From contig OU342639.1 of the NCBI GenBank assembly GCA_910589415.1, forward strand, positions 10,362,268 through 10,426,267: a stretch of DNA of 64,000 nt, given 5' to 3'. The notes beneath the pieces were generated by a model. It did no database searches. It saw only the letters and a list, made by a program, of their open reading frames with translations, and was not told the DNA's origin. The DNA is from Malachius bipustulatus. Lineage: Eukaryota; Arthropoda; Insecta; Coleoptera; Melyridae. The position numbers and the translations under genes are program-made. Positions 39,719-51,572 of the stretch are shown piece after piece (position 1 is the stretch's first letter; every line of letters starts with the position of its first letter).

Positions 39719-40960
39719 ACATATAAAACTCTTTTCTAGCAGCTCCGGGACAGAAATTATGATTTATTTAATACCTTCAATCGTAAGAAACAGTAGCAAT
39801 TGCAACACCCTTCGCTGGATGTCAAAAAAGGTTATAACTTCTAAACCAGAAGAGCTAGAAAAAAGCCTCACGGCCCGTCATATTAATCACCAGAGAGTGG
39901 ACCTTTTTCATAAAATAAAAAATAGAAAACATATTATTACTTCTTTTCAAATTTTATTACATTTCTCCACTGCTTACCGTTATTTTTCGATGTTCAGAAA
40001 AACTAATGGTAAGTGTAAGACTACCTACCCTCTCAGCTCCGATCACCCTGGTACCCAAAATTATTGTTTTGTGTCAAATGGGACGAAAAAGCTCATAACT
40101 TGCGAACCAGAAAAACTGAGAAAAAGCTTCACCCCTCATCTTAATCGCAAGAAAATGCTCGTTTCGAAAATTAATCAAAATTAATTTTTGTGGAATTTCC
40201 CAAAATTTAACAGCGGCACTAATATGAAAATTCGAAATTTATTGTTCTTCCGGTATGAAGCCATTCTGATTTTTTGCTGATCAATTGAAGACTTACGCGA
40301 TACCTTATCCTAATTTTGCGGTGTTTTTCGAAAACAATGACATATAAAACTCTTTTCTAGCAGCTCCGGGACAGAAATTATGATTTATTTAATACCTTCA
40401 ATCGTAAGAAACAGTAGCAATTGCAACACCCTTCGCTGGATGTCAAAAAAGGTTATAACTTCTAAACCAGAAGAGCTAGAAAAAAGCCTCACGGCCCGTC
40501 ATATTAATCACCAGAGAGTGGACCTTTTTCATAAAATAAAAAATAGAAAACATTTTATTACTTCTTTTCAAATTTTATTACATTTCTCCACTGCTTACCG
40601 TTATTTTTCGATGTTCAGAAAAACTAATGGTAAGTGTAAGACTACCTACCCTCTCAGCTCCGATCACCCTGGTACCCAAAATTATTGTTTTGTGTCAAAT
40701 GGGACGAAAAAGCTCATAACTTGCGAACTAGGAAAACTAGGAAAAAGCTTCACCCCTCATCTTAATCGCAAGAAAACGCTCGTTTCGAAAATTAATCAAA
40801 ATTAATTTTTGTGGAATTTCCCAAAATTTAACAGCGGCACTAATATGAAAATTCGAAATTTATTGTTCTTCCGGTATGAAGCCATTCTGATTTTTTGCTG
40901 ATCAATTGAAGACTTACGCGATACATTATCCTAATTTTGCGGTGATCTTCGAAAACAATG
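39098..40960 (+). repeat. Three tandem 621-bp class A monomers (M57-M59)
   Basis: Starts are 39,098, 39,719 and 40,340, each 621 bp long. All share the ttacatttctcc deletion junction and a ttacttctttt variant. Differences are sparse: M58 has aacatattatta, and M59 carries gcgaactagg and aaaacgctcg. This is local amplification of the deletion variant itself, outside the tetramer where it otherwise appears once per copy. Confidence 0.93.
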
Positions 40961-41670
40961 ACATATAAAACTCTTTTCAAGCAGCTCCGGGACAGAAATT
41001 ATGATTCATTTAATACTTCAATCGTAAGAAACAGTAGCAATTGCAACACCCTTCGCTGGATGTCAAAAAAGGTTATAACTTCTAAACCAGAAGAGCTAGA
41101 AAAAAGCCTCACGGCCCGTCATATTAATCGCCAGAGAGTGGACCTTTTTCAAAAAAAAATAAAAAAAAACATTTTTTTACTACTTTTCAAAATTTTATTA
41201 CAGACACCCAAATTTGAAATTTCGAAATTTCTTGCGAAATTATTTTTGGATATGGAGTCGTTCTTAGTTTTTCGTGATTGTTTTACAATTTTCTCCACTG
41301 CTTACCGTTATTTTTCGATGTTCAGAAAAACTAATGGTAAGTATAAGACTACCTACCCTCTCAGCTCCGATCACCCTGGTACCCAAAATTATTGTTTTGT
41401 GTCAAATGGGACGAAAAAGCTCATAACTTCCGAACCAGAAAAACTAGGAAAAAGCTTCACCCCTCATCTTAATCGCAAGAAAATTCTCGTTTCGAAAATT
41501 AATCAAAATTAATTTTTGTGGAATTTCCCAAAATTTAACAGCGGCACTAATATGAAAATTCGAAATTTATTGTTCTTCCGGTATGAAGCCATTCTGATTT
41601 TTTGCTGATCAATTGAAGACTTACGCGATACATTATCCTAATTTTGCGGTGATCTTCGAAAACAATGACA

Positions 41671-41677
41671 TATAAAA
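41671..41677 (+). promoter_or_regulatory. TATA-box-like TATAAAA, present in almost every monomer (M61 example)
   Basis: The phase word of the monomer contains a consensus TATAAAA. It is kept in nearly all 84 copies, including M6 and M45 where the base before it changes; M7 (catatgaaac) has lost it. No clear initiator is seen about 30 bases downstream. Promoter function is only a possibility, since such words are common in A+T-rich DNA. Confidence 0.3.
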
Positions 41678-41864
41678 CTCTTTTCAAGCAGCTCCGGGAC
41701 AGAAATTATGATTCATTTAATACTTCAATCGTAAGAAACAGTAGCAATTGCAACACCCTTCGCTGGATGTCAAAAAAGGTTATAACTTCTAAACCAGAAG
41801 AGCTAGAAAAAAGCCTCACGGCCCGTCATATTAATCGCCAGAGAGTGGACCTTTTTCAAAAAAA

Positions 41865-41870
41865 AATAAA
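41865..41870 (+). other. AATAAA in the variable A-rich tract (M61 example)
   Basis: The A-tract after gtggacctttttc contains AATAAA, sometimes twice (aaaaaataaaaaataaaaaac forms). The tract length varies between copies and is the main source of monomer length differences. It resembles a polyadenylation hexamer, but without transcripts it may be chance. Confidence 0.25.
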
Positions 41871-41880
41871 AAAAAACATT

Positions 41881-41910
41881 TTTTTACTACTTTTCAAAAT
41901 TTTATTACAG
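41881..41910 (+). other. Branch-point and 3' splice-acceptor-like tract (M61 example)
   Basis: A T-rich run with ttactac (branch-point-like) is followed after about 20 bases by ttttattacag before acaccc. The ag is preserved in nearly all full-length monomers (attacag, ggttacag or ataacag variants) and destroyed in the class A monomers. Use as a splice site is inference. Confidence 0.35.
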
Positions 41911-41922
41911 ACACCCAAATTT

Positions 41923-41938
41923 GAAATTTCGAAATTTC
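41923..41938 (+). other. Perfect 16-bp palindrome GAAATTTCGAAATTTC (M61 example)
   Basis: The 16 bases equal their own reverse complement and also consist of two copies of the 8-bp palindrome GAAATTTC. The motif lies in the A half of most monomers. The matching place in the B half reads gaaaattcgaaattta, so dyad symmetry is kept only in one half. Breaks are few: M6 and M8 (tagaaatttc), M51 and M55 (caaaatttc), and all class A monomers by deletion. Confidence 0.85.
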
Positions 41939-42043
41939 TTGCGAAATTATTTTTGGATATGGAGTCGTTCTTAGTTTTTCGTGATTGTTTTACAATTTTC
42001 TCCACTGCTTACCGTTATTTTTCGATGTTCAGAAAAACTAATG

Positions 42044-42049
42044 GTAAGT
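42044..42049 (+). other. 5' splice-donor-like GTAAGT (M61 example)
   Basis: aatg followed by GTAAGT and A/G-TAAG is a near-ideal donor. I saw it intact in every monomer with this region, including the divergent right edge. It lies 133 bases after the acceptor-like AG (41,911-42,043 in M61), an exon-sized interval without stops in one frame. Function is unproven. Confidence 0.35.
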
Positions 42050-43788
42050 ATAAGACTACCTACCCTCTCAGCTCCGATCACCCTGGTACCCAAAATTATT
42101 GTTTTGTGTCAAATGGGACGAAAAAGCTCATAACTTCCGAACCAGAAAAACTAGGAAAAAGCTTCACCCCTCATCTTAATCGCAAGAAAATTCTCGTTTC
42201 GAAAATTAATCAAAATTAATTTTTGTGGAATTTCCCAAAATTTAACAGCGGCACTAATATGAAAATTCGAAATTTATTGTTCTTCCGGTATGAAGCCATT
42301 CTGATTTTTTGCTGATCAATTGAAGACTTACGCGATACATTATCCTAATTTTGTGGTGATCTTCGAAAACAATGACATATAAAACTCTTTTCAAGCAGCT
42401 CCGGGACAGAAATTATGATTCATTTAATACTTCAATCGTAAGAAACAGTAGCAATTGCAACACCCTTCGCTGGATGTCAAAAAAGGTTATAACTTCTAAA
42501 CCAGAAGAGCTAGAAAAAAGCCTCACGGCCCGTCATATTAATCGCCAGAGAGTGGACCTTTTTCAAAAAAAAATAAAAAAAAACATTTTTTTACTACTTT
42601 TCAAAATTTTATTACAGACACCCAAATTTGAAATTTCGAAATTTCTTGCGAAATTATTTTTGGATATGGAGTCGTTCTTAGTTTTTCGTGATTGTTTTAC
42701 AATTTTCTCCACTGCTTACCGTTATTTTTCGATGTTCAGAAAAACTAATGGTAAGTATAAGACTACCTACCCTCTCAGCTCCGATCACCCTGGTACCCAA
42801 AATTATTGTTTTGTGTCAAATGGGACGAAAAAGCTCATAACTTCCGAACCAGAAAAACTAGGAAAAAGCTTCACCCCTCATCTTAATCGCAAGAAAATTC
42901 TCGTTTCGAAAATTAATCAAAATTAATTTTTGTGGAATTTCCCAAAATTTAACAGCGGCACTAATATGAAAATTCGAAATTTATTGTTCTTCCGGTATGA
43001 AGCCATTCTGATTTTTTGCTGATCAATTGAAGACTTACGCGATACATTATCCTAATTTTGCGGTGTTCTTCGAAAACAATGACATATAAAACTCTTTTCA
43101 AGCAGCTCCGGGACAGAAATTATGATTCATTTAATACATCAATCGTAAAAAACAGTAGCAATTGCAACACCCTTCGCTGGATGTCAAAAAAGGTTATAAC
43201 TTCTAAACCAGAAGAGCTAGAAAAAAGCCTCACGGCCCGTCATATTAATCGCCAGAGAGTGGACCTTTTTCAAAAAAAAATTAAAAAAAACATTTTTTTA
43301 CTACTTTTCAAAATTTTATTACAGACACCCAAATTTGAAATTTCGAAATTTGTTGCAAAATTATTTTTGGATATGGAGTCGTTCTCAGTTTTTCGTGATT
43401 GTTTTACAATTTTCTCCACTGCTTACCGTTATTTTTCGATGTTCAGAAAAACTAATGGTAAGTGTAAGACTACCTACCCTCTCAGCTCCGATCACCCTGG
43501 TACCCAAAATTATTGTTTTGTGTCAAATGGGACGAAAAAGCTCATAACTTCCGAACCAGAAAAACTAGGAAAAAGCTTCACCCCTCATCTTAATCGCAAG
43601 AAAATTCTCGTTTCGAAAATTAATCAAAATTAATTTTTGTGGAATTTCCCAAAATTTAACAGCGGCACTAATATGAAAATTCGAAATTTATTGTTCTTCC
43701 GGTATGAAGCAATTCTGATTTTTTGCTGATCAATTGAAGACTTACGCGATACCTTATCCTAATTTTGCGGTGTTTTTCGAAAACAATG

Positions 43789-45201
43789 ACATATAAAACT
43801 CTTTTCTAGCAGCTCCGGGACAGAAATTATGATTTATTTAATACCTTCAATCGTAAGAAACAGTAGCAATTGCAACACCCTTCTCTGGATGTCAAAAAAG
43901 GTTATAACTTCTAAACCAGAAGAGCTAGAAAAAAGCCTCACGGCCCGTCATATTAATCGCCAGAGTGGACCTTTTTCAAAAAAAAAAATTAAAAAAAAAC
44001 ATTTTTTTACTACTTTTCAAAATTTTATTACAGACACCCATATTTGAAATTTCGAAATTTCTTGCGAAAATATTTTTGGATATGGAGTCGTTCTTAGTTT
44101 TTCGTGATTGTTTTACAATTTTCTCCACTGCTTACCGTTATTTTTCGATGTTCAGAAAAACTAATGGTAAGTGTAAGACTACCTACCCTCTCAGCTCCGA
44201 TCACCCTGGTACCCAAAATTATTGTTTTGTGTCAAATGGGACGAAAAAGCTCATAACTTCCGAACTAGAAAAACTAGGAAAAAGCTTCACCCCTCACCTT
44301 AATCGCAAGAAAACGCTCGTTTCGAAAATTAATCGTAATAAATTTTTGTGGAATTTCCCAAAATTTTACAACGGGTCTAATATGAAAATTCGAAATTTAT
44401 TGTTCTTCCGGTATGAAGCCATTCTGATTTTTTGCTGGTCAATTGAAGACTTACGCGATACCTTATCCTAATTTTGCGGTGTTTTTCGAAAACAATGACA
44501 TATAAAACTCTTTTCTAGCAGCTCCGGGACAGAAATTATGATTTATTTAATACCTTCAATCGTAAGAAACAGTAGCAATTGCAACACCCTTCGCTGGATG
44601 TCAAAAAAGGTTATAACTTCTAAACCAGAAGAGCTAGAAAAAAGCCTCACGGCCCGTCATATTAATCACCAGAGAGTGGGCCTTTTTCAAAAAATAAAAA
44701 CTAAAAAACATTTTTTTACTACTTTTCAAAATTTTATTAGACACCCATATTTGAAATTTCGAAATTTCTTGCGAAAATATTTTTGGATATGGAGTCGTTC
44801 CTAGTTTTTCGTGATTGTTTTACAATTTTCTCCACTGCTTACCGTTATTTTTCGATGTTCAGAAAAACTAATGGTAAGTGTAAGACTACCTACCCTCTCA
44901 GCTCCGATCACCCTGGTACCCAAAATTATTGTTTTGTGTCAAATGGGACGAAAAAGCTCATAACTTCCGAACCAGAAAAACTAGAAAAAAGCTTCACCCC
45001 TCATCTTAATCGCAAGAAAATGCTCGTTTCGAAAATTAATCAAAATTAATTTTTGTGGAATTTCCCAAAATTTAACAGCGGCACTAATATGAAAATTCGA
45101 AATTTATTGTTCTTCCGGTATGAAGCCATTCTGATTTTTTGCTGGTCAATTGAAGTACGCGATACCTTATCCTAATTTTGCGGTGTTTTTCGAAAACAAT
45201 G
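43789..45201 (+). repeat. Monomers M64-M65
   Basis: Starts are 43,789 and 44,498. M64 ends with the tacaacgggtctaat variant also seen in M51, M55 and M72. M65 has tttattagacaccc where others have tttattacagacaccc, a two-base loss that shifts the acceptor-like site. The second half of M64 plus M65 recurs at an offset of 5,656 in M72-M73. Confidence 0.85.
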
Positions 45202-48200
45202 ACATATAAAACTCTTTTCTAGCAGCTCCGGGACAGAAATTATGATTTATTTAATACCTTCAATCGTAAGAAACAGTAGCAATTGCAACACCCTTCGCTG
45301 GATGTCAAAAAAGGTTATAACTTCTAAACCAGAAGAGCTAGAAAAAAGCCTCACGGCCCGTCATATTAATCGCCAGAGAGTGGACCTTTTTCAAAAAATA
45401 AAAAATAAAAAACATTTTTTTACTACTTTTCAAAATTTTATTACAGACACCCATATTTGAAATTTCGAAATTTCTTGCGAAATTATTTTTGGATATGGAG
45501 TCGTTCTTAGTTTTTCGTGATTGTTTTACAATTTTCTCCACTGCTTACCGTTATTTTTCGATGTTCAGAAAAACTAATGGTAAGTATAAGACTACCTAGC
45601 CTCTCAGCTCCGATCACCCTGGTACCCAAAATTATTGTTTTGTGTCAAATGGGACGAAAAAGCTCATAACTTCCGAACCAGAAAAACTAGGAAAAAGCTT
45701 CACCTCTCATCTTAATCGCAAGAAAACGCTCGTTTCGAAAATTAATCAAAATTAATTTTTGTGGAATTTCCCAAAATTTAACAGCGGCACTAATATGAAA
45801 ATTCGAAATTTATTGTTCTTCCGGTATGAAGCCATTCTGATTTTTTGCTGATCAATTGAAGACTTACGCGATACCTTATCCTAATTTTGCGGTGTTTTTC
45901 GAAAACAATGACATATAAAACTCTTTTCTAGCAGCTCCGGGACAGAAATTATGATTTATTTAATACCTTCAATCGTAAGAAACAGTAGCAATTGCAACAC
46001 CCTTCGCTGGATGTCAAAAAAGGTTATAACTTCTAAACCAGAAGACCTAGAAAAAAGCCTCACGGCCCGTCATATTAATCGCCAGAGAGTGGACCTTTTT
46101 CAAAAAAAATAAATAAAAAAAAACATTTTTTTACTACTTTTCAAAATTTTATTACAGACACCCAAATTTGAAATTTCGAAATTTCTTGCGAAATTATTTT
46201 TGGATATGGAGTCGTTCTTAGTTTTTCGTGATTGTTTTACAATTTTCTCCACTGCTTACCGTTATTTTTCGATGTTCAGAAAAACTAATGGTAAGTATAA
46301 GACTACCTACCCTCTCAGCTCCGATCACCCTGGTACCCAAAATTATTGTTTTGTGTCAAATGGGACGAAAAAGCTCATAACTTCCGAACCAGAAAAACTA
46401 GGAAAAAGCTTCACCCCTCATCTTAATCGCAAGAAAATTCTCGTTTCGAAAATTAATCAAAATTAATTTTTGTGGAATTTCCCAAAATTTAACAGCGGCA
46501 CTAATATGAAAATTCGAAATTTATTGTTCTTCCGGTATGAAGCCATTCTGATTTTTTGCTGATCAATTGAAGACTTACGCGATACCTTATCTTAATTTTG
46601 CGGTGTTTTTCGAAAACAATGACATATAAAACTCTTTTCTAGCAGCTCCGGGACAGAAATTATGATTTATTTAATACCAATCGTAAGAAACAGTAGCAAT
46701 TGCAACACCCTTCGCTGGATGTCAAAAAAGGTTATAACTTCTAAACCAGAAGAGCTAGAAAAAAGCCTCACGGCCCGTCATATTAATCGCCAGAGAGTGG
46801 ACCTTTTTCAAAAAAAAATAAAAAAAAACATTTTTTTACTACTTTTCAAAATTTTATTACAGACACCCAAATTTGAAATTTCGAAATTTCTTGCGAAATT
46901 ATTTTTGGATATGGAGTCGTTCTTAGTTTTTCGTGATTGTTTTACAATTTTCTCCACTGCTTACCGTTATTTTTCGATGTTCAGAAAAACTAATGGTAAG
47001 TATAAGACTACCTACCCTCTCAGCTCCGATCACCCTGGTACCCAAAATTATTGTTTTGTGTCAAATGGGACGAAAAAGCTCATAACTTCCGAACCAGAAA
47101 AACTAGGAAAAAGCTTCACCCCTCATCTTAATCGCAAGAAAATGCTCGTTTCGAAAATTAATCGAAATTAATTTTTGTGGAATTTCCCAAAATTTAACAG
47201 CAGCACTAATATGAAAATTCGAAATTTATTGTTCTTCCGGTATGAAGCCATTCTGATTTTTTGCTGGTCAATTGAAGTACGCGATACCTTATCCTAATTT
47301 TGCGGTGTTTTTCGAACACAATGACATATAAAACTCTTTTCTAGCAGCTCCGGGACAGAAATTATGATTTATTTAATACCTTCAATCGTAAGAAACAGTA
47401 GCAATTGCAACACCCTTCGCTGGATGTCAAAAAAGGTTATAACTTCTAAACCAGAAGAGCTAGAAAAAAGCCTCACGGCCCGTCATATTAATCGCCAGAG
47501 AGTGGACCTTTTTCAAAAAATAAAAAATAAAAAACATTTTTTTACTACTTTTCAAAATTTTATTACAGACACCCATATTTGAAATTTCGAAATTTCTTGC
47601 GAAAATATTTTTGGATATGGAGTCGTTCCTAGTTTTTCGTGATTGTTTTACAATTTTCTCCACTGCTTACCGTTATTTTTCGATGTTCAGAAAAACTAAT
47701 GGTAAGTGTAAGACTACCTACCCTCTCAGCTCCGATCACCCTGGTACCCAAAATTATTGTTTTGTGTCAAATGGGACGAAAAAGCTCATAACTTCCGAAC
47801 CAGAAAAACTAGGAAAAAGCTTCACCCCTCATCTTAATCGCAAGAAAATTCTCGTTTCGAAAATTAATCAAAATTAATTTTTGTGGAATTTCCCAAAATT
47901 TAACAGCGGCACTAATATGAAAATTCGAAATTTATTGTTCTTCCGGTATGAAGCCATTCTGATTTTTTGCTGATCAATTGAAGACTTACGCGATACCTTA
48001 TCTTAATTTTGCGGTGTTTTTCGAAAACAATGACATATAAAACTCTTTTCTAGCAGCTCCGGGACAGAAATTATGATTTATTTAATACCTTCAATCGTAA
48101 GAAACAGTAGCAATTGCAACACCCTTCGCTGGATGTCAAAAAAGGTTATAACTTCTAAACCAGAAGACCTAGAAAAAAGCCTCACGGCCCGTCATATTAA

Positions 48201-50153
48201 TCGCCAGAGAGTGGACCTTTTTCAAAAAAAAAAATAAAAAAAAACATTTTTTTACTACTTTTCAAAATTTTATTACAGACACCCAAATTTGAAATTTCGA
48301 AATTTCTTGCGAAATTATTTTTGGATATGGAGTCGTTCTTAGTTTTTCGTGATTGTTTTACAATTTTCTCCACTGCTTACCGTTATTTTTCGATGTTCAG
48401 AAAAACTAATGGTAAGTATAAGACTACCTACCCTCTCAGCTCCGATCACCCTGGTACCCAAAATTATTGTTTTGTGTCAAATGGGACGAAAAAGCTCATA
48501 ACTTCCGAACCAGAAAAACTAGGAAAAAGCTTCACCCCTCATCTTAATCGCAAGAAAATTCTCGTTTCGAAAATTAATCAAAATTAATTTTTGTGGAATT
48601 TCCCAAAATTTAACAGCGGCACTAATATGAAAATTCGAAATTTATTGTTCTTCCGGTATGAAGCCATTCTGATTTTTTGCTGATCAATTGAAGACTTACG
48701 CGATACCTTATCTTAATTTTGCGGTGTTTTTCGAAAACAATGACATATAAAACTCTTTTCTAGCAGCTCCGGGACAGAAATTATGATTTATTTAATACCA
48801 ATCGTAAGAAACAGTAGCAATTGCAACACCCTTCGCTGGATGTCAAAAAAGGTTATAACTTCTAAACCAGAAGAGCTAGAAAAAAGCCTCACGGCCCGTC
48901 ATATTAATCGCCAGAGAGTGGACCTTTTTCAAAAAAAAATAAAAAAAAACATTTTTTTACTACTTTTCAAAATTTTATTACAGACACCCAAATTTGAAAT
49001 TTCGAAATTTCTTGCGAAATTATTTTTGGATATGGAGTCGTTCTTAGTTTTTCGTGATTGTTTTACAATTTTCTCCACTGCTTACCGTTATTTTTCGATG
49101 TTCAGAAAAACTAATGGTAAGTATAAGACTACCTAGCCTCTCAGCTCCGATCACCCTGGTACCCAAAATTATTGTTTTGTGTCAAATGGGACGAAAAAGC
49201 TCATAACTTCCGAACCAGAAAAACTAGGAAAAAGCTTCACCCCTCATCTTAATCGCAAGAAAATTCTCGTTTCGAAAATTAATCGAAATTAATTTTTGTG
49301 GAATTTCCCAAAATTTAACAGCAGCACTAATATGAAAATTCGAAATTTATTGTTCTTCCGGTATGAAGCCATTCTGATTTTTTGCTGGTCAATTGAAGTA
49401 CGCGATACCTTATCCTAATTTTGCGGTGTTTTTCGAAAACAATGACATATAAAACTCTTTTCTAGCAGCTCCGGGACAGAAATTATGATTTATTTAATAC
49501 CTTCAATCGTAAGAAACAGTAGCAATTGCAACACCCTTCGCTGGATGTCAAAAAAGGTTATAACTTCTAAACCAGAAGAGCTAGAAAAAAGCCTCACGGC
49601 CCGTCATATTAATCGCCAGAGAGTGGACCTTTTTCAAAAAATAAAAAATAAAAAACATTTTTTTACTACTTTTCAAAATTTTATTACAGACACCCATATT
49701 TGAAATTTCGAAATTTCTTGCGAAATTATTTTTGGATATGGAGTCGTTCTTAGTTTTTCGTGATTGTTTTACAATTTTCTCCACTGCTTACCGTTATTTT
49801 TCGATGTTCAGAAAAACTAATGGTAAGTGTAAGACTACCTACCCTCTCAGCTCCGATCACCCTGGTACCCAAAATTATTGTTTTGTGTCAAATGGGACGA
49901 AAAAGCTCATAACTTCCGAACTAGAAAAACTAGGAAAAAGCTTCACCCCTCACCTTAATCGCAAGAAAACGCTCGTTTCGAAAATTAATCAAAATAAATT
50001 TTTGTGGAATTTCCCAAAATTTTACAACGGGTCTAATATGAAAATTCGAAATTTATTGTTCTTCCGGTATGAAGCCATTCTGATTTTTTGCTGGTCAATT
50101 GAAGACTTACGCGATACCTTATCCTAATTTTGCGGTGTTTTTCGAAAACAATG
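45202..50153 (+). repeat. Trimeric higher-order repeat, ~2,121 bp x 2.3 (M66-M72)
   Basis: Starts are 45,202, 45,911 and 46,622, then 47,324, 48,033 and 48,743, then 49,445. First, second and third positions repeat at 2,121-2,122. Third-position units (M68, M71) share a private loss in taataccaatcgtaag. M72 begins like M66/M69 but its B half matches M64, so it is a recombinant that ends the trimer domain. Confidence 0.88.
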
Positions 50154-51572
50154 ACATATAAAACTCTTTTCTAGCAGCTCCGGGACAGAAATTATGATTT
50201 ATTTAATACCTTCAATCGTAAGAAACAGTAGCAATTGCAACACCCTTCGCTGGATGTCAAAAAAGGTTATAACTTCTAAACCAGAAGAGCTAGAAAAAAG
50301 CCTCACGGCCCGTCATATTAATCACCAGAGAGTGGGCCTTTTTCAAAAAATAAAAAATAAAAAACATTTTTTTACTACTTTTCAAAATTTTATTACAGAC
50401 ACCCATATTTGAAATTTCGAAATTTCTTGCGAAAATATTTTTGGATATGGAGTCGTTCCTAGTTTTTCGTGATTGTTTTACAATTTTCTCCACTGCTTAC
50501 CGTTATTTTTCGATGTTCAGAAAAACTAATGGTAAGTGTAAGACTACCTACCCTCTCAGCTCCGATCACCCTGGTACCCAAAATTATTGTTTTGTGTCAA
50601 ATGGGACGAAAAAGCTCATAACTTCCGAACCAGAAAAACTAGAAAAAAGCTTCACCCCTCATCTTAATCGCAAGAAAATGCTCGTTTCGAAAATTAATCA
50701 AAATTAATTTTTGTGGAATTTCCCAAAATTTAACAGCGGCACTAATATGAAAATTCGAAATTTATTGTTCTTCCGGTATGAAGCCATTCTGATTTTTTGC
50801 TGGTCAATTGAAGACTTACGCGATACCTTATCCTAATTTTGCGGTGTTTTTTGAAAACAATGACATATAAAACTCTTTTCTAGCAGCTCCGGGACAGAAA
50901 TTATGATTTATTTAATACCTTCAATCGTAAGAAACAGTAGCAATTGCAACACCCTTCGCTGGATGTCAAAAAAGGTTATAACTTCTAAACCAGAAGAGCT
51001 AGAAAAAAGCCTCACGGCCCGTCATATTAATCGCCAGAGAGTGGACCTTTTTCAAAAAAAAAAATAAAAAAAAACATTTTTTTACTACTTTTCAAAATTT
51101 TATTACAGACACCCAAATTTGAAATTTCGAAATTTCTTGCGAAATTATTTTTGGATATGGAGTCGTTCTTAGTTTTTCGTGATTGTTTTACAATTTTCTC
51201 CACTGCTTACCGTTATTTTTCGATGTTCAGAAAAACTAATGGTAAGTGTAAGACTACCTACCCTCTCAGCTCCGATCACCCTGGTACCCAAAATTATTGT
51301 TTTGTGTCAAATGGGACGAAAAAGCTCATAACTTCCGAACCAGAAAACCTAGAAAAAAGCTTCACCCCTCATCTTAATCGCAAGAAAATGCTCGTTTCGA
51401 AAATTAATCAAAATTAATTTTTGTGGAATTTCCCAAAATTTAACAGCGGCACTAATATGAAAATTCGAAATTTATTGTTCTTCCGGTATGAAGCCATTCT
51501 GATTTTTTGCTGGTCAATTGAAGACTTACGCGATACCTTATCCTAATTTTGCGGTGTTTTTTGAAAACAATG
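50154..51572 (+). repeat. Monomers M73-M74
   Basis: Starts are 50,154 and 50,863. M73 matches M65 over most of its length but keeps the full ttacagacaccc. Both end with ggtgttttttgaaaac rather than the usual tttttcgaaaac and share actagaaaaaagc in the B half. These are the last monomers close to the array consensus before the more divergent right-hand part. Confidence 0.85.

Larger units (their letters stand above)
41668..42374 (+). repeat. Representative monomer M61 and its two internal halves
   Basis: M61 is 707 bp and close to the common form. Two halves align with each other. A-half ggttataacttctaaaccag (ataact at 41,782) pairs with B-half agctcataacttccgaaccag (ataact at 42,130), 348 bases later. 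The next A half follows 359 bases after that. Other paired words are cagctccggg with cagctccgatc, tttggatatggagtcgttct with ttccggtatgaagccattct, and ttaatcgccagaga with ttaatcgcaagaaa. The best blocks agree at roughly three of four bases by eye. The monomer is therefore an ancient dimer that became the unit of amplification. Confidence 0.9.
40961..43788 (+). repeat. Run of near-identical 707-bp monomers (M60-M63)
   Basis: Starts are 40,961, 41,668, 42,375 and 43,082, with exact 707-bp spacing. M60-M62 look almost identical; I see one clear difference (ttgtggtgatc for ttgcggtgatc upstream of M62). M63 carries gttctcag, a gaaatttgttgc change that breaks the end of the palindrome context, and aatacatcaatcg. 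M62-M63 correspond to M13-M14 34,037 bases upstream. Confidence 0.93.
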
